Assembly (NCBI RefSeq): GCF_022201045.2
Contig: NC_068563.1
Coordinates: forward strand, 29,857,001 to 29,921,000
DNA length: 64,000 nucleotides
Source of the DNA: Citrus sinensis
Taxonomy: Eukaryota; Streptophyta; Magnoliopsida; Sapindales; Rutaceae
Reading direction: 5' to 3'
Position numbers and translations under genes: made by a program. Under the pieces are notes generated by a model, which did not search any database, had not been told where the DNA came from, and saw only the letters and a program-made list of their open reading frames with translations. Shown here piece by piece: positions 1-11,582 of the stretch (position 1 is the first letter of the stretch; every line of letters starts with the position of its first letter).

Positions 1-785
1 CTTGCTTTCCTTTCATGAACAGACATAGTGGTCTTGCCGTCGGCATAGGTCTATAATCAAAGTCACTGAAGTTATAATTTTGCAGGCAAAAAATGACAAA
101 CTGAAATGATCAACACAGGCATGTATTGATTAATTACCATACCATATAAATAAGAACCCGAAGCAAACCAAGGGCACCGGCAAGATGACAATCAGTCCAC
201 TGAACAAGAAAAAGGAAAAATTGAGCAGCAGGACTGTATGACAGTCTCATTTGAAGACGAGCTCCATCCGTCTCCCTCGGGTAATCTAATGCCCTGCGAA
301 TAACAAGAGAAACAAAAAGCACAATCCTCAATTAGCAAATATACAAAACCAATAACTCCAAATACTAAAAACTGTTTAACAAAGGTGAAAATCAACCGAG
401 ATTGTACCTTTAATGCAAAGTTTCAACTAAAAGATTAAATTTTAAACATGAATACAATTAATACTTTTTATGCGTCAAAAACATTCAAAGAACCAAATTT
501 TATAAGAACAAAAGTTGCGATTTTTACTTGAATAATAATGTCGCAAGTGAAGAAAAAAAAAAAATCTAAACCGCACATGTTTGAAGAGCAAAATGATATC
601 GTGATTAATTAACAAATATAAAGACACCTAAATAAACAAAAAAAAAATAGTATTTAGAAAATAAAAATTTAAAATTTGATCGATAATAAAAAAAAATCCA
701 GGAATTGAGAGAGTTACAGTGTGTTGGCGTGCTGAATATCAGCTTCGAGCGCTTTCAGTGAATCCTTGAAAGACGATTTTCCCAT
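1..785 (-). CDS. AIRP2-like RING E3 ubiquitin ligase, 5' end only (partial)
   Basis: Three exons read leftward: 718-785 (ATG at 785), 143-293 and 1-50, which runs off the window edge. They join in phase to 89 codons. The protein opens MGKSSFKDSLKALEADIQHA, then has QMRLSYSPAAQFFLFLVQWT and a segment ending TTMSVHERKA. This is the conserved N-terminal half of the small plant RING proteins related to Arabidopsis AIRP2 (a cytosolic ABA-response E3 ligase). The catalytic RING finger is C-terminal in this family and lies outside the window, so ligase function is inferred from the family. Splice sites are GT-AG at each junction. In Arabidopsis a RING gene of this family sits next to cis-prenyltransferase genes on chromosome 5, as here, which supports orthology with that copy rather than with AIRP2 itself. 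Confidence 0.85.
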
Positions 786-3232
786 GGCCGGGTATTTTCC
801 CGGAAACTAATTCCCATCAACCAAACAGAAATTCCAATAGAAAATTTATAACTAAGAAAAAAATTTGTGACTTTTTGATTTTTTCAAAAAGAAATCTTGA
901 TTGATAGAATCGGACTTCGGAGACAAGCCAGTACAGTTTCAGGCTCTACCTTAAAACACTGTCTGTTATGAATCGTTGAAACTTCTTATTAGCAGAAGAA
1001 AAAGTCGGTCTGCAATTACGTACTTGCCCTTTAATGAACAAACCAATTATGTGCGAGTCATAAGTCAAATTCGTGTATAGAATAAAAATTCATGTAAATT
1101 AAATAATATAAATAAATAAATCACAAGTCTTATAACTGAAGCATTGACCTTTATTAAAAAAATTCAGAAAGCATGACTTCGCTGTGGGTATCTGTGTCTT
1201 TATATTTTAATGATACCGAAAATTTATTAAGAATAAAAATAAAAGAATTATAACTTCAGTGTTATTTATGAGTGATATTTTGGAAGATCTCAAAATTTTT
1301 CAGGCAGATATTTTCTATTGACAAGATATGGCTTATTTCTAATAGATAAAAATCATTTATTGAAAGATACAAATTAGGTAAACAATTAGTCACAGAGTAT
1401 CCCAACGACAAAGATAGGAACTACGGAAATATAGTATATGAATAAAACTCAAACAATTTAACTATAGTATACATAAATATTATGAAGAATGAAATTAAAA
1501 TAGATATCTATAACTCAGTCACGAATATATTATCCATAATATTTTTAATATTTCAATACATTTTAGATCAACCTGATACATATTAAAAGACTTGAATCCT
1601 TGAATTTTTTATTTTATAGGGAATCCTTGAATTCATTAGTGAGAATTTAGGTGACAAACTCTAGACCTAGAAAGTGGTTGTCGAGAACACGTAGGCGACG
1701 AAAATTACCTATTTTATTACAATTTAATAGTTTAGATGGTATAGGGACAGAAATGGAATTTCATAGAAGCATCCTTAAATTTCTGGAAGAAACGGCAGCG
1801 TAGCAGGTACCTGCAGGCTGCGGTGATGTGTGTGACGTGGCGATTATAGGCTGATAATCAAATCAAGGGCAGTGGAAAGCGGTTTATGGAGAAAGGGCAA
1901 ATACCCGTTGGCGCGGCCTCAGTTTTTCCCATTTATTTAATAAACAACGGCAGAATTGTAAACAGCCGTCCTATCATCCAGACTGCCGCTAATTAAACGA
2001 TTATTATACAACTGGAATGAATAAGATAGGAATTGGATAAGATATGCGTCCTAGTCAAACATACACACACTCTCTTTCTCTCTCTCTCTCACACACGCAT
2101 ATATGAACAAATAAGATAGTCAATCTGAGAGTCTTTTTAAGGTAGTATGCATACTGCACTCTGAACCAAAAATAATATAAAATTAAGAATGGTTCTCTCT
2201 CACTTTGCTCCTAGAAATATTGCCTATAAAGTTCGTATTACAAGTTATATAACATATGCATGACTTTTCACTTGAATCGAGACAATTTATCTCTCCTTTA
2301 TGAACATAAGATTATAGTTATTAGAATAAAAACTCTAGATTCCGAGAAACTCAATAAACATATCCGTTAAAGAATAAATATGGAAACAAGCAAGCAATGG
2401 GCTCTCTGTTCTTAATGTAAATAATAAGAATCAAATGGATATGGTCAACGCTAATTACCTGTTAAAAGGAATGGAGTGTTTTTAATCATTTCCAATTTGT
2501 GAACAAGAGAAGTCGGCTTTTGAGGGGCTGTCATCATTATCCACTTTATATAGTCTAATAAGAGTGGAGAAATTTGACGTTTGGTGGCCAAGTGATTTGA
2601 ACACTATTATAATTTGATCATCAAAGGCACCAGATAAGGAGAAAGACAGACAAAGAGAATCTGCAAAAGTACTACCAACTTGTTTTACTAAATTCAGTTT
2701 AAAGTAAATACTGAGATTTGAATTAAATTAGTGCTTACTTTTATTGACCGGCAACCCTTCTATGACCCGAAATACTATCAACATCGAGTTACAGGAGGAA
2801 TGAAGATAGGGCTTAAAGTTTCATTGAACTTGTACATGGAAGTTGGCTTACCATTAGTACTAAAACCATGTGCGATACTTGTATTCTTGCCCCTGCAAAA
2901 ATGAGCACCAAGTGAAGCAATATTAGCCAAGCATTTATAGCATATATTTTTCTTGAGAAACATTTCAAACTTCCATTGACATATGATTCTATTACCTGTT
3001 AATGAAACGGGCTGTGGATGGATATTGCTCTGGAATTATGAAGATATGAAGGGAGCAATGCTTTTATTTTATATTACCAAGCTGCAATACTTTGACTAGA
3101 CTTTTTACTACTATATTAGTTTAAACCCAACACCATGATGTTGATCTGGTGCCGGCTTTTATAGCTATTCTTGATTCTTAGGCTTTAGACCCACAGCCTA
3201 ATATCTAATAAAGAACACAGGCAATTGCCAGC
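786..3232. other. Intergenic spacer between the RING gene and the prenyltransferase remnant
   Basis: AT-rich DNA that should include the 5' flank and promoter of the leftward RING gene and the 3' flank of the broken prenyltransferase. A dinucleotide repeat lies at 2062-2097. A 61-codon minus-strand frame at 2778-2963 has no family resemblance and I do not call it. Nothing else was recognised. Confidence 0.5.
2062..2097. repeat. CA/CT microsatellite
   Basis: A compound simple repeat: a short (AC)n run, then (CT)n with one interruption, then (AC)n again. Likely length-variable between individuals. Confidence 0.8.
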
Positions 3233-3671
3233 TTATGAATCTCGTCTACCATACCGCCTCTTCCTTTGCTGAAATGAAGTTAATGCCTCTACAAACTCGG
3301 CTTTGCCAAAATCAGGCCAAAGTGTCTGTACGAAGAAAAACTCTGGTGTATGCCAACTGGCAGAGTAAGAAGTTACTAACTCTTAGTTCACCACTGGTTC
3401 TAATCAATTGGTACGGCGGGTATGGGTAATCAGTACAGCTGGTTTCTAGTTCTTGCTCAATCAGGCTTTCATCGATGTCGTCCAGTCGAATAACATCGTC
3501 CTTCACTTTCTGTGCAATACTTTTGCAAGCCTGTACAACATCATATTTCCCGCTGTAGCTAACTGCCGCAATGAGTTGGAAATTTGAGTTATTTTTTGTT
3601 CTATCCTCTGCGTCACTTACAAGTTCCTGGAGAGTCTTTGGGAGTTTCGATGAATCCGCAATCATAGATAT

Positions 3672-4490
3672 CAGGGCCGGCTTTAGAATATATGGGCCTT
3701 AGGCAAAATTTTTTGTGGGGCTTTTTTTATTTTATAATTTTAATATTTAATGAAATATAAGAATAAAACATTCATACGACTTTTAACTCTTGAATTTTAA
3801 TAGTAATAAAAAATATCTTAAAAATTTTTAAAAACCAAACCTAAAAAAATAACCAAGAAGATATCTTTTTTACTTCCATTAAAATTATTACAAAGATAAA
3901 CAAACAAATAAATACAAACAATATTATTTTTAAAGAGAATATTTAGAATACTAGAAAGTTGAGATGATGAATTAATTATCAAATAATAGATATGCACTTT
4001 GTATTTTAAGAAATTAATTTTTTTTAAATGAATCAATGAATGTAATAATTCTCTTCGTAAAAAAAAAGACCAAGAAATCTATTTATTTATTATTTTTTAT
4101 ATTACAAGGTTTTAATGGAAATTAAAAGGAATATTAAAAATCAAAGAATTTAATTTTTTTAGGAAACTTAAAAGGTAAAAAAATTATTTTTATTTTTGGA
4201 AAAACTAATAATGAATGAATTAATGGCTAAACAATTTTATTAATTATATCTCTTGAACATTAAAGTTACCAAATATTGATTTTCTACAGAAAAAAAAAAT
4301 AATTCTTAGTTGTGGTATAACCGTTAATTATAAAGATGTCTAATAGGCTTTTCTGCAATACATAATTTAAAAAAAAAAAGATCTTTATTAATTAAATAAC
4401 TATTAAGAAATACTCAAAAAAAATGAGGCCTTAAAAAAATATAGGGCCTTAGGCAATCGCCTTGTTCGCCTATACTTAAAGCCACCCATG
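3672..4490. mobile_element. Non-autonomous hAT-type transposon in the prenyltransferase exon
   Basis: An 819-bp AT-rich insertion flanked by a perfect 8-bp target duplication ATAGATAT (3664-3671 and 4491-4498), the duplication length typical of hAT elements. Its ends are imperfect inverted repeats: left CAGGGCCGGCTTTAG, right (complement) CATGGGTGGCTTTAAG. Further in, both arms carry a GGGCCTTAGGCAA-like subterminal motif in opposite orientation. No transposase frame is present, so it would depend on an autonomous relative. Removing it and one duplication restores the codons across the junction, so the insertion struck coding sequence. Confidence 0.88.
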
Positions 4491-5400
4491 ATAGATATTC
4501 GAATACCTTCGCTGTTAAAGGAAAAGACACATCTATAAGGTACATGAACTCAACATCCGGACAGAAAATTCCAAAGCTGAGTTTCTTAATTAGTAGTTTG
4601 CTAAACTAAATTATTTAAGAAGTCCATATAGTTCTTGTTGTGGCAATCGTTTTTAATTTTGGTGCTGAAACGTATTGTTTTAGTCTTTGTAAATAATAAT
4701 AACTCAATATACCAGAAAATCTAGTAGACAAAGTGCACTACAGAAGTTATATAAATAAACCAGAAGCATGTGCAACAGAATCCATTTACTTGTGAGAACC
4801 TTCTCATAGAAAGTAATAACCTGCAACTGCAAGAGCTACTTCAGGCCAATATATGATATGACTACTAAAAGTCAAACAAGCAAAGAACTATTTGCAGATG
4901 CTTCTTGTTCTCAATTTGGTCATCAAGGGAATGAAAACATGTTAGGGATATAAATACAGTATATAGAGTTGACATGTCTATTTTGAGAAACAGAAACATA
5001 ATTTCCAAAAGAAAACACTTTCGATTTTTTAAAATTAAGATAAAGCACAACTGTTATAATATACTGAAAAAATTGTGGAACAATGGTATGTATCTACCTT
5101 ATGAAACCCTCTAGCTCCGACTTTATGGACTTTTCGAACAGTTTCATCAAGAATTCGACCTCCACCTGCACTTTTAACCAATGAAAATTAATTAGAAAAA
5201 TGATAAGCATACAAACAAGTGGCAAAATCAGATTCCTCAAAACGATGTTGTTTTGACACTTAGTTACAAAATTGTTTCTGTTGCACGTTTATCGTTACTC
5301 GGATCAATTAATTAGCCAGCTAGTATCGGGGTGTCGTGACTTTTAATCCTAAGTTGCTGCGAAATGAAATGAAATCATAGTCGTTGAGTGTAATTGCGTG

Positions 5401-5479
5401 GTGATAAAAACAATCGTTCGTTCTTTAGCTACTGTGGTTTTAAAATTAAGCAACAACGAGTGATAAAAACAATCGTTCG
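5401..5479. repeat. Pair of 20-bp direct repeats at the prenyltransferase deletion scar
   Basis: The same 20 bases, GTGATAAAAACAATCGTTCG, occur at 5401-5420 and 5460-5479, separated by 39 bases. The inner copy abuts the last conserved codon of prenyltransferase exon 1, exactly where the expected coding sequence disappears. This looks like a repair or filler scar. Confidence 0.75.
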
Positions 5480-5720
5480 CCTCCCTATTTAGTCCCGCCG
5501 GCAACTCCTCCTCCTCCAGAGACAAATCTGAAATCCTCTCATTCGAACGCCGCCGCCGCTGCTGCTCATTTTCCTTGACGGCAACTTCCGCGGAGCTCCC
5601 TCGAGCTCGAACCTTGCGAAGAGAAAACGGAGGTGTGATGCGGGTTTGGGAGCGCGAAGGATTGAGTTTCGGAGCAAAGAGAGTGTTTGGAACTGGAGAA
5701 TTCACGTGCAAGGATAACAT

Positions 5721-6386
5721 TGTTCCGGTTTAAGCTTAGCTATGAACTAACTTGTCGTTCATTCTTCTTCTTCTTGATTTTCAGTTATTCAGTTGTTGTT
5801 GCTGTTATATATTTGCCGCCACCTATGGCATTGATTTTGAATAGCCTGCCTACGGTGAAACGGAAGCGTTCTGAGCCTCTAGATTTTTAGTGGACAAGCA
5901 GAGCGATGGAGGAGCAACGACATGACACTTATTCGACTAGTTGTTCTCGCGAATAACTCCCTCCCTCTCTGATTTTGACGTCATCGATGGCATTTGTGGC
6001 TCAAACAATAATAATGACTGTAGTTGTTTGTTTATGCAAAATACTAATCATACTTCACCGACTCGTCGTATTTTACATGTGAAGGGCTGATAATGCGCCA
6101 CGTATTTCCCGCCATTGAAAGAACTTCAAAATGCCGAAAGTAACCAGACAAAATGTGGTGAATTAACTAAAAGTCTGGGGGTATTTGAGTAATTTAGTAG
6201 TGCACACGTGCGACGAGGCGACGAATCGGTATTTTGGTACTTCATTTTTAATGCCCAACCACGTTTGAACGTCCATTTCATTTCCCAATTCGTATTTGTG
6301 TAATATTGTCTGGAGTGAATTCGAATCGATTCCACGATCGTTGTCGTTGTGTTTGTTTTCGTCTGATTGTATGTGAATTGACGGAA
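5721..6386. promoter_or_regulatory. Shared upstream region between the prenyltransferase remnant and DDB2
   Basis: A 666-bp head-to-head spacer that must contain the DDB2 promoter and 5' leader. It was presumably bidirectional while the prenyltransferase was active. I see no convincing TATA box at a standard distance from the DDB2 start. Small open frames here (5687-5890 and minus 6126-6398) have no family match. Confidence 0.45.
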
Positions 6387-9300
6387 ATGGCCCCGCAAAC
6401 GAGAAGAATGGCGTTTCCGAGAGTTGTGATTGAGAGAGACACGGACACTGAGCAGAGCTCATCAGAAGACGAAGAAGAAGACCGGGAGGAGGGCCCATTT
6501 TCAGAATCAGAAGAAGAAGTAACAGAGAATGGACGTGAGGAGAAAATTGAAGAGGATTTGGATGCAAAGAGAAAAGGGAAAGCTCCTATTACCATCAGTC
6601 TTAAGAAAGTTTGCAAAGTAAGCCCTTTTAAGAAAAAGACTGAATTTTTATTTTCCTATTTTTCTTAGTATTTTTATTCCAATTACATGTTTTGGTGGGG
6701 TTTTAGGTTTGTAAAAAGCCGGGTCATGAAGCAGGATTTAAAGGAGCAACATATATAGATTGTCCAATGAAACCTTGCTTTCTTTGCAAAATGCCAGGTA
6801 AAGTAGCTCTGTTTTTCCATTTAGAATAACATTGCTGTTCAGTTGATATTGATTTGGTATCTTGTCGGTTGTCATCATGTCTTACTTTACACCGTTGGGT
6901 CATATTGTATAATTTACATATATGATGTTCTTACGTGGATTTTTTTTTTTTAATTTGAATTTTTTGAGAAATGAAGGTCACACGACGATGAGTTGCCCTC
7001 ATAGAGTTGCTACCGAGTATGGGGTCACTCCAGCATCCCATAGAAATGCCAGCAACCCAGTAGAATATGTCTTTGAGCGACAGCTCAGACCCAACATGCC
7101 TCATGTAAGTGTATTTTTATTATTTTTTTTAAAATTGTCATTATTCTGTTTACTTAATCTCCGCATGATGCTTGTATGTGCAAGTGGTTGTTATGTGTCA
7201 AATTATGTCCCAAGGAGTAAAGTCGTTGACACTGGTTTCCTTTGTGTTTGCGCCGACTGTCTGTAGTATTCAGCGTGTGCTTGATGAGTATGCGCTATAT
7301 CTGATGCTGACTTATTTTGTTCTCCATTTATGCTTAGTTGTTACATTATAGTGTTGGGTTTTGTGTGATTCTCTTCATATTGAATTTGCTGCAATTCTCT
7401 TCAATAGATGAAGCCTGCACATATGATCCCAGATCAAGTAAACTGTGCAGTCATCAGATATCATAGTCGACGAGTGACATGTTTAGAGTTCCATCCTACA
7501 AATAATCACATCCTTTTATCTGGAGATAAGGTTAGTCGCACTTGTATAATATTTTATTTGTTTGTTCAAGTTTCATCAATTTAAGGATGTTTGGATTTCA
7601 TGACTATTGACACATGTCCCCTGTTTTCTGGTTCATGGTAAAAGAAAGGACAAGTTGGAGTCTGGGATTTTTACAAAGTATCTGAAAAGATAGTTTATGG
7701 AAACATACATTCCTGTATAGTCAATAACATTAGGTGAGTCATCTCTTTATGAAGCCTTAACATTCAGCCATTCTTCTGTTGTGCTAGTACAGTTTGGGTG
7801 TGTAAAATGTAACCAGTCATTTACAGGTTTAACCCTACAAATGATGGTACTGTTTATGCTGCATCCTCTGATGGAACTGTCAGTTGCACGGACTTGGAGA
7901 CTGGCTTGGCGTTATCTTTGATGAACATTAACCCTAATGGATGGCATGTAATATTTTATTTTGTTTTACTTCTTGAAGTTCATAAAGCATGAGTTGAACT
8001 GATTATTTCATACTCATTCTGATATTTTATTATCCAGCATGAGTTTTATGTGACTAATATATGGCTTGTATGTAGGGCCCACGTACTTGGAGGATGCTTT
8101 ATGGCATGGATATCAATCCAGAGAAAGGGGTTGTACTTGTTGCTGATAATTTTGGTTTTCTCTACCTGTAAGTTATTTTCTTTTGTGCTATAGTTACAGC
8201 TTAAAGGTTTGTGATTAGGATACAAGAGATGCAGAACAGCTTATGAAAGGCTTACCCACTTGGTGACACTACTAAGCTTGCTAGCTATTTCCTTGTACAA
8301 CAAGTTGCCCTTTTCCTAGTGTCTGTTGACAAAATTCAAGATCAACAGCATGTTGTGAATGTTTGGGAAAAATCAAATTTTATTACAGCAAACAGAAAGT
8401 GGTATATTGTCAATGACAGTTTTCTGAATAGAAGGTTGTTCCCTTTGCTATTTGAATCATTTTATTGATGTGTCACCTATAGGATGAGCGAGGATATAAA
8501 ATTAGGTTGATAATCATGCCCACCGAGAAGTTAACTTTAACATTGACAGAGAGGTCGTCTTGCCAAATTGTCAAACCCATCAAATATTAGTGGTTGTGAT
8601 CATCTAATTCTAGCAGATTCTGCTGCAAAGATTCTGCTAGTTAGAATTTGCTACTGTCTTACTCACTGAATGGCTGCTTGGTTCTGCAGCAAAGTTCTCT
8701 GTTGTACTTGCAATGTTTGAGAAACTTTACAGTTTGCGTTAGGTAGAAACATTACTGAATTTTCAGCTGCATGCTACACATGTATTTGATTATCATTTTT
8801 AACTTAAAGTAAATTAATTGAATAATCTAGGATTGAAAAGAAAGAATGTAAAAGTTGGTTGTTTATTCCTTATCTTAGGGTGGATGCACGAACCAATAGC
8901 AGAAGTGGGGAGGCAATCTTGATCCACCGAAAAGGTAGCAAAGTTGTTGGTCTGCATTGTAATCCTATTCAACCAGAACTGCTTTTAAGTTGTGGAAACG
9001 ATCACTTTGTAAGTTTTTTAGTTTTATTAGTTCAAATTTGTATTTATTGACTTTTGTGACCGTTCAATGGTTTGTTCCTTCACTGCACACCAACAAGGGT
9101 TATGATTTAACTGCTATCTGGTAATTTTTTTTTTCACTATTATAATCTATGGAAACTAATATATTATATTAGAAAAGCTAATTTCCCTGGAAATTAGGCT
9201 GTTTGTAAAATTTTGCTTGGTAATATGAGTTTGCTAATCATCTTGCTTACATTTATTATTCTGGTTATGCCAGTTCTGAAAGTCATATTATTTTATTACT

Positions 9301-10413
9301 CCAGGCTCGTATATGGGACATACGGCGATTAGAAGCTGGATCTTCTCTCTGTGACCTTCCTCACAAACGTGTTGTTAACTCGGCATATTTCTCTCCGTCT
9401 GGTAGCAAAATCCTTACCACTTCACAGGACAACCGACTTCGTATTTGGGATTCTATCTTTGGCAATTTGGACTCCCCAAGCAGAGAAATTGTGCACAGTC
9501 ATGATTTTAATCGCCATCTGACACCTTTTCGAGCTGAATGGGATCCAAAGGTGATATCATATTACTTGAAATGCTTACCTTTAGGTTGCTTAAATTCTTC
9601 TTCTTGGATCTTAGGAAATTAATTATTATGTATTTGTTGCAGGATCCATCGGAGTCCCTTGCAGTTATTGGTCGTTATATAAGTGAAAATTATAATGGAG
9701 CTGCTCTGCATCCCATCGATTTCATAGATATCACTACGGGCCAATTAGTTGCTGAGGTTATGGATCCAAATATTACAACTATCAGTCCTGTGAACAAGCT
9801 ACATCCACGAGATGATGTTTTGGCATCTGGTAGTTCGAGGTTGGACTCTGCTTCTCTCACTGAATCATATTATTCTGTTGTGGTAGAGCTTTTTGCCTCC
9901 TATATACATTTCCAGAACTTTTCTTTCCCCCCTCAAGGGTGCCACAATCATTCCTTTGAGCTAGCCTTGAATACTTTTGGTATTGTCTTTCATTCATGGA
10001 GCAGTAATGCTATAAAGATTTCCCTAGCTTTTGCTCGATCAAATCAACCTGAAATGGGCTGATTGTGGTGAGGGATGAGAAAATTAGCTACATTTACACG
10101 TTTAGCAGTTAAGAACGTGGAGAGTTTGATTTGTTGCTTTAATCTGAAGTAGTGAAGTGTCATGTCTTATCAGTTGTATTGCCATTCTATCTATAATGTG
10201 ATTATGCTTATTCCTTTCAGGTCTATTTTCATTTGGAGGCCAAAGGAGAAGTCGGAACTGGTGGAACAGAAGGAAGAAATGAAGATTATTGTCTGTGGAA
10301 AGGCTGATAAAAAGCAAAAGCATAAGTTTGGGGATGAAAGTGAAGATTCTGATGACGACACATCCAAGTTAAAGCGCAAGAATGTCAGGTCTAAGAAGTC
10401 AAGAAAAAGTTAG
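6387..10413 (+). CDS. DDB2: DNA damage-binding protein 2 (UV-DDB substrate receptor)
   Basis: Eleven exons: 6387-6617, 6707-6797, 6977-7104, 7408-7530, 7645-7733, 7827-7947, 8076-8167, 8879-9008, 9305-9550, 9643-9839, 10221-10413; 546 aa, close to Arabidopsis DDB2. It recognises UV photoproducts and links CUL4-DDB1 ligase to nucleotide-excision repair in the nucleus. The N-terminus is acidic (Ser/Glu-rich, aa 20-60). A CX2CX4HX4C zinc knuckle is at aa 101-114 ([14 protein letters not shown]), preceded by a related C76-x2-C79-x4-H84 start. WD40 repeats follow, including [16 protein letters not shown] (aa about 336-343, the WDxR box that contacts DDB1) and LRIWDS. The C-terminus is a Lys/Arg-rich probable nuclear signal. 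The ATG at 6387 was chosen because the frame upstream has no other ATG. It lies head-to-head with the prenyltransferase remnant. Confidence 0.95.
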
Positions 10414-11265
10414 CGCAATACAGTCACAAGGGCAATGGCTAGCATAAAAGTATTAAGTCGAAGAGATATCTATTGTCAAATTGCCATTGTGCAAATCTTT
10501 TGATCTCGATTTTGTAGGTTTGTTAATGCTCTAACCTTGTACCAGTAGCCTCCTTAACTTGACAGTATGTTGCGGTAATGGGAATTTTGTTATGTGAATG
10601 GCTTGCGCCAAAAGACAAACAAGCTTTCTTGTTAGTATGAACCGTGTAATTATTAAGGCCTGCTGAAATGTTACTCGTTGGTGATGTTAGCGATTAGCTC
10701 ATTTTTAGTTTGCGATTTATATTTTGTTATGTGCCCACGAATTCGAAGTTGGAGCGTGCAAAAGTTGAACGAGATTTTTGATAAATGATCACATATATTT
10801 ACGTACAACTCACGTACGGCTTTCAGTGTTAATTACCTTTTTGAAGTTGACAATTTGGACAAGTAATTAGGTGTAATTCCATGTAATGAAGGTTGATCAT
10901 GTTCATGGATATGGTGTCCTGCGTCATCGAATGCGTCATACTCGTAAGCAAAAGTTGTATGTGCATGCGTATCCTATGCTTCTGCTTGTGCACTGGTGGG
11001 CGTAACAAGAGTTTTACTCCAAACGTTACACTGTTTCCTTTGTCACAAAATGCTTTGAAAAAGAGAATTCGTATTTTAATGTGACTTATAAATTCACCCA
11101 CGGTAATAATTATTATTCTTATTTAAGTTACACGTTTCAAGTAATGTGCCATTATTCCACACGTGACCAAAAGAACAGGACAACTAAACTTTGTATTCTC
11201 TGGAATCCAAAGTCAGGTAGGCGAATGCCGATTTACCCCAACCGTCAGATATTGGTGGCCAATTT

Positions 11266-11413
11266 CGTCATTTCGCATCTTCAAAGTTACCTTAAGAAAG
11301 CTAGAGAGTAGAAACTCAGCTCCGTCATTTCAGTCTTCAAAACTGTCAGGCCACGGCAAAATGATGCGCACTCGAAATGAGGGTCAATATCGTCATTTCA
11401 ATTCTTCAAAATT
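11266..11413 (+). repeat. Triplicated CGTCATTTC..TCTTCAAA motif in the ABCG31 promoter
   Basis: Three copies at 11266-11288, 11323-11345 and 11391-11413, spaced 57 and 68 bases apart. All share CGTCATTTC followed by TCTTCAAA with a 2-3 base variable centre. They lie within 200 bases upstream of the TATA box. Confidence 0.7.
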
Positions 11414-11444
11414 CCCGGGGCAAACTCTCCAAGACTCCAGCGCT

Positions 11445-11453
11445 TATATAAAC
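11445..11453 (+). promoter_or_regulatory. TATA box of ABCG31
   Basis: TATATAAAC lies 130 bases before the ATG, with a GA-rich leader between. This placement predicts a transcription start near 11475-11485. Confidence 0.6.
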
Positions 11454-11516
11454 ACACAACGTTTTCATATCAAACTATCGTTTGGAAGAGAGAGAAACTC
11501 CTGAGAATCTGAAACG

Positions 11517-11563
11517 AAAGAGAAAGAAAGAGAGAGAGAGAGAGAGAGAGAGGGGGGGAGGTG
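11517..11563 (+). repeat. GA-rich tract in the ABCG31 5' leader
   Basis: A (GA)n run ending in a G tract, probably transcribed. GA repeats near plant start sites are binding sites for BPC/GAGA-binding factors in known cases; that role here is inference. Confidence 0.65.
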
Positions 11564-11582
11564 AGGGCGAGGCTCTAATAAC

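Larger units (their letters stand above)
3233..5720 (-). pseudogene. Decayed cis-prenyltransferase (dehydrodolichyl diphosphate synthase family, CPT7-like)
   Basis: Exon remnants on the minus strand match plant cis-prenyltransferases, which condense isopentenyl diphosphate units into Z-polyprenols. Exon 1 (5478-5720, ATG at 5720) has a Ser/Arg-rich, plastid-transit-like N-terminus and ends LPAGLNRE. Exon 5098-5165 reads VEVEFLMKLFEKSIKSELEG. The last exon reads EGIRIS (up to 4511), then DSSKLPKTLQELVSDAED, then [15 protein letters not shown]. Three lesions are visible. The segment between GLNRE and VEVEF, which holds the catalytic Asp and substrate-binding motifs, is absent. An 819-bp hAT element splits the last exon. 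A frameshift near 3335-3341 moves the [15 protein letters not shown]-terminus into another frame; that frame then stays open to a stop at 3233-3235. The locus cannot encode a working enzyme. Confidence 0.85.
10414..11582. promoter_or_regulatory. DDB2 3' flank and ABCG31 promoter
   Basis: The first few hundred bases should hold the DDB2 3' UTR. Toward the right lie three spaced copies of a 23-base motif (11266, 11323, 11391), a TATA box at 11445-11453 and a GA-rich 5' leader, all on the ABCG31 side. No coding sequence was recognised. Confidence 0.55.

Noticed and set aside
2778-2963. 61-aa minus-strand frame beside the prenyltransferase remnant
   Set aside because: No family resemblance, no splice partner and AT-rich context.
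9538-10062. 174-codon frame overlapping DDB2 exon 10
   Set aside because: Only the part in exon 10 matches DDB2; the rest reads through flanking introns.
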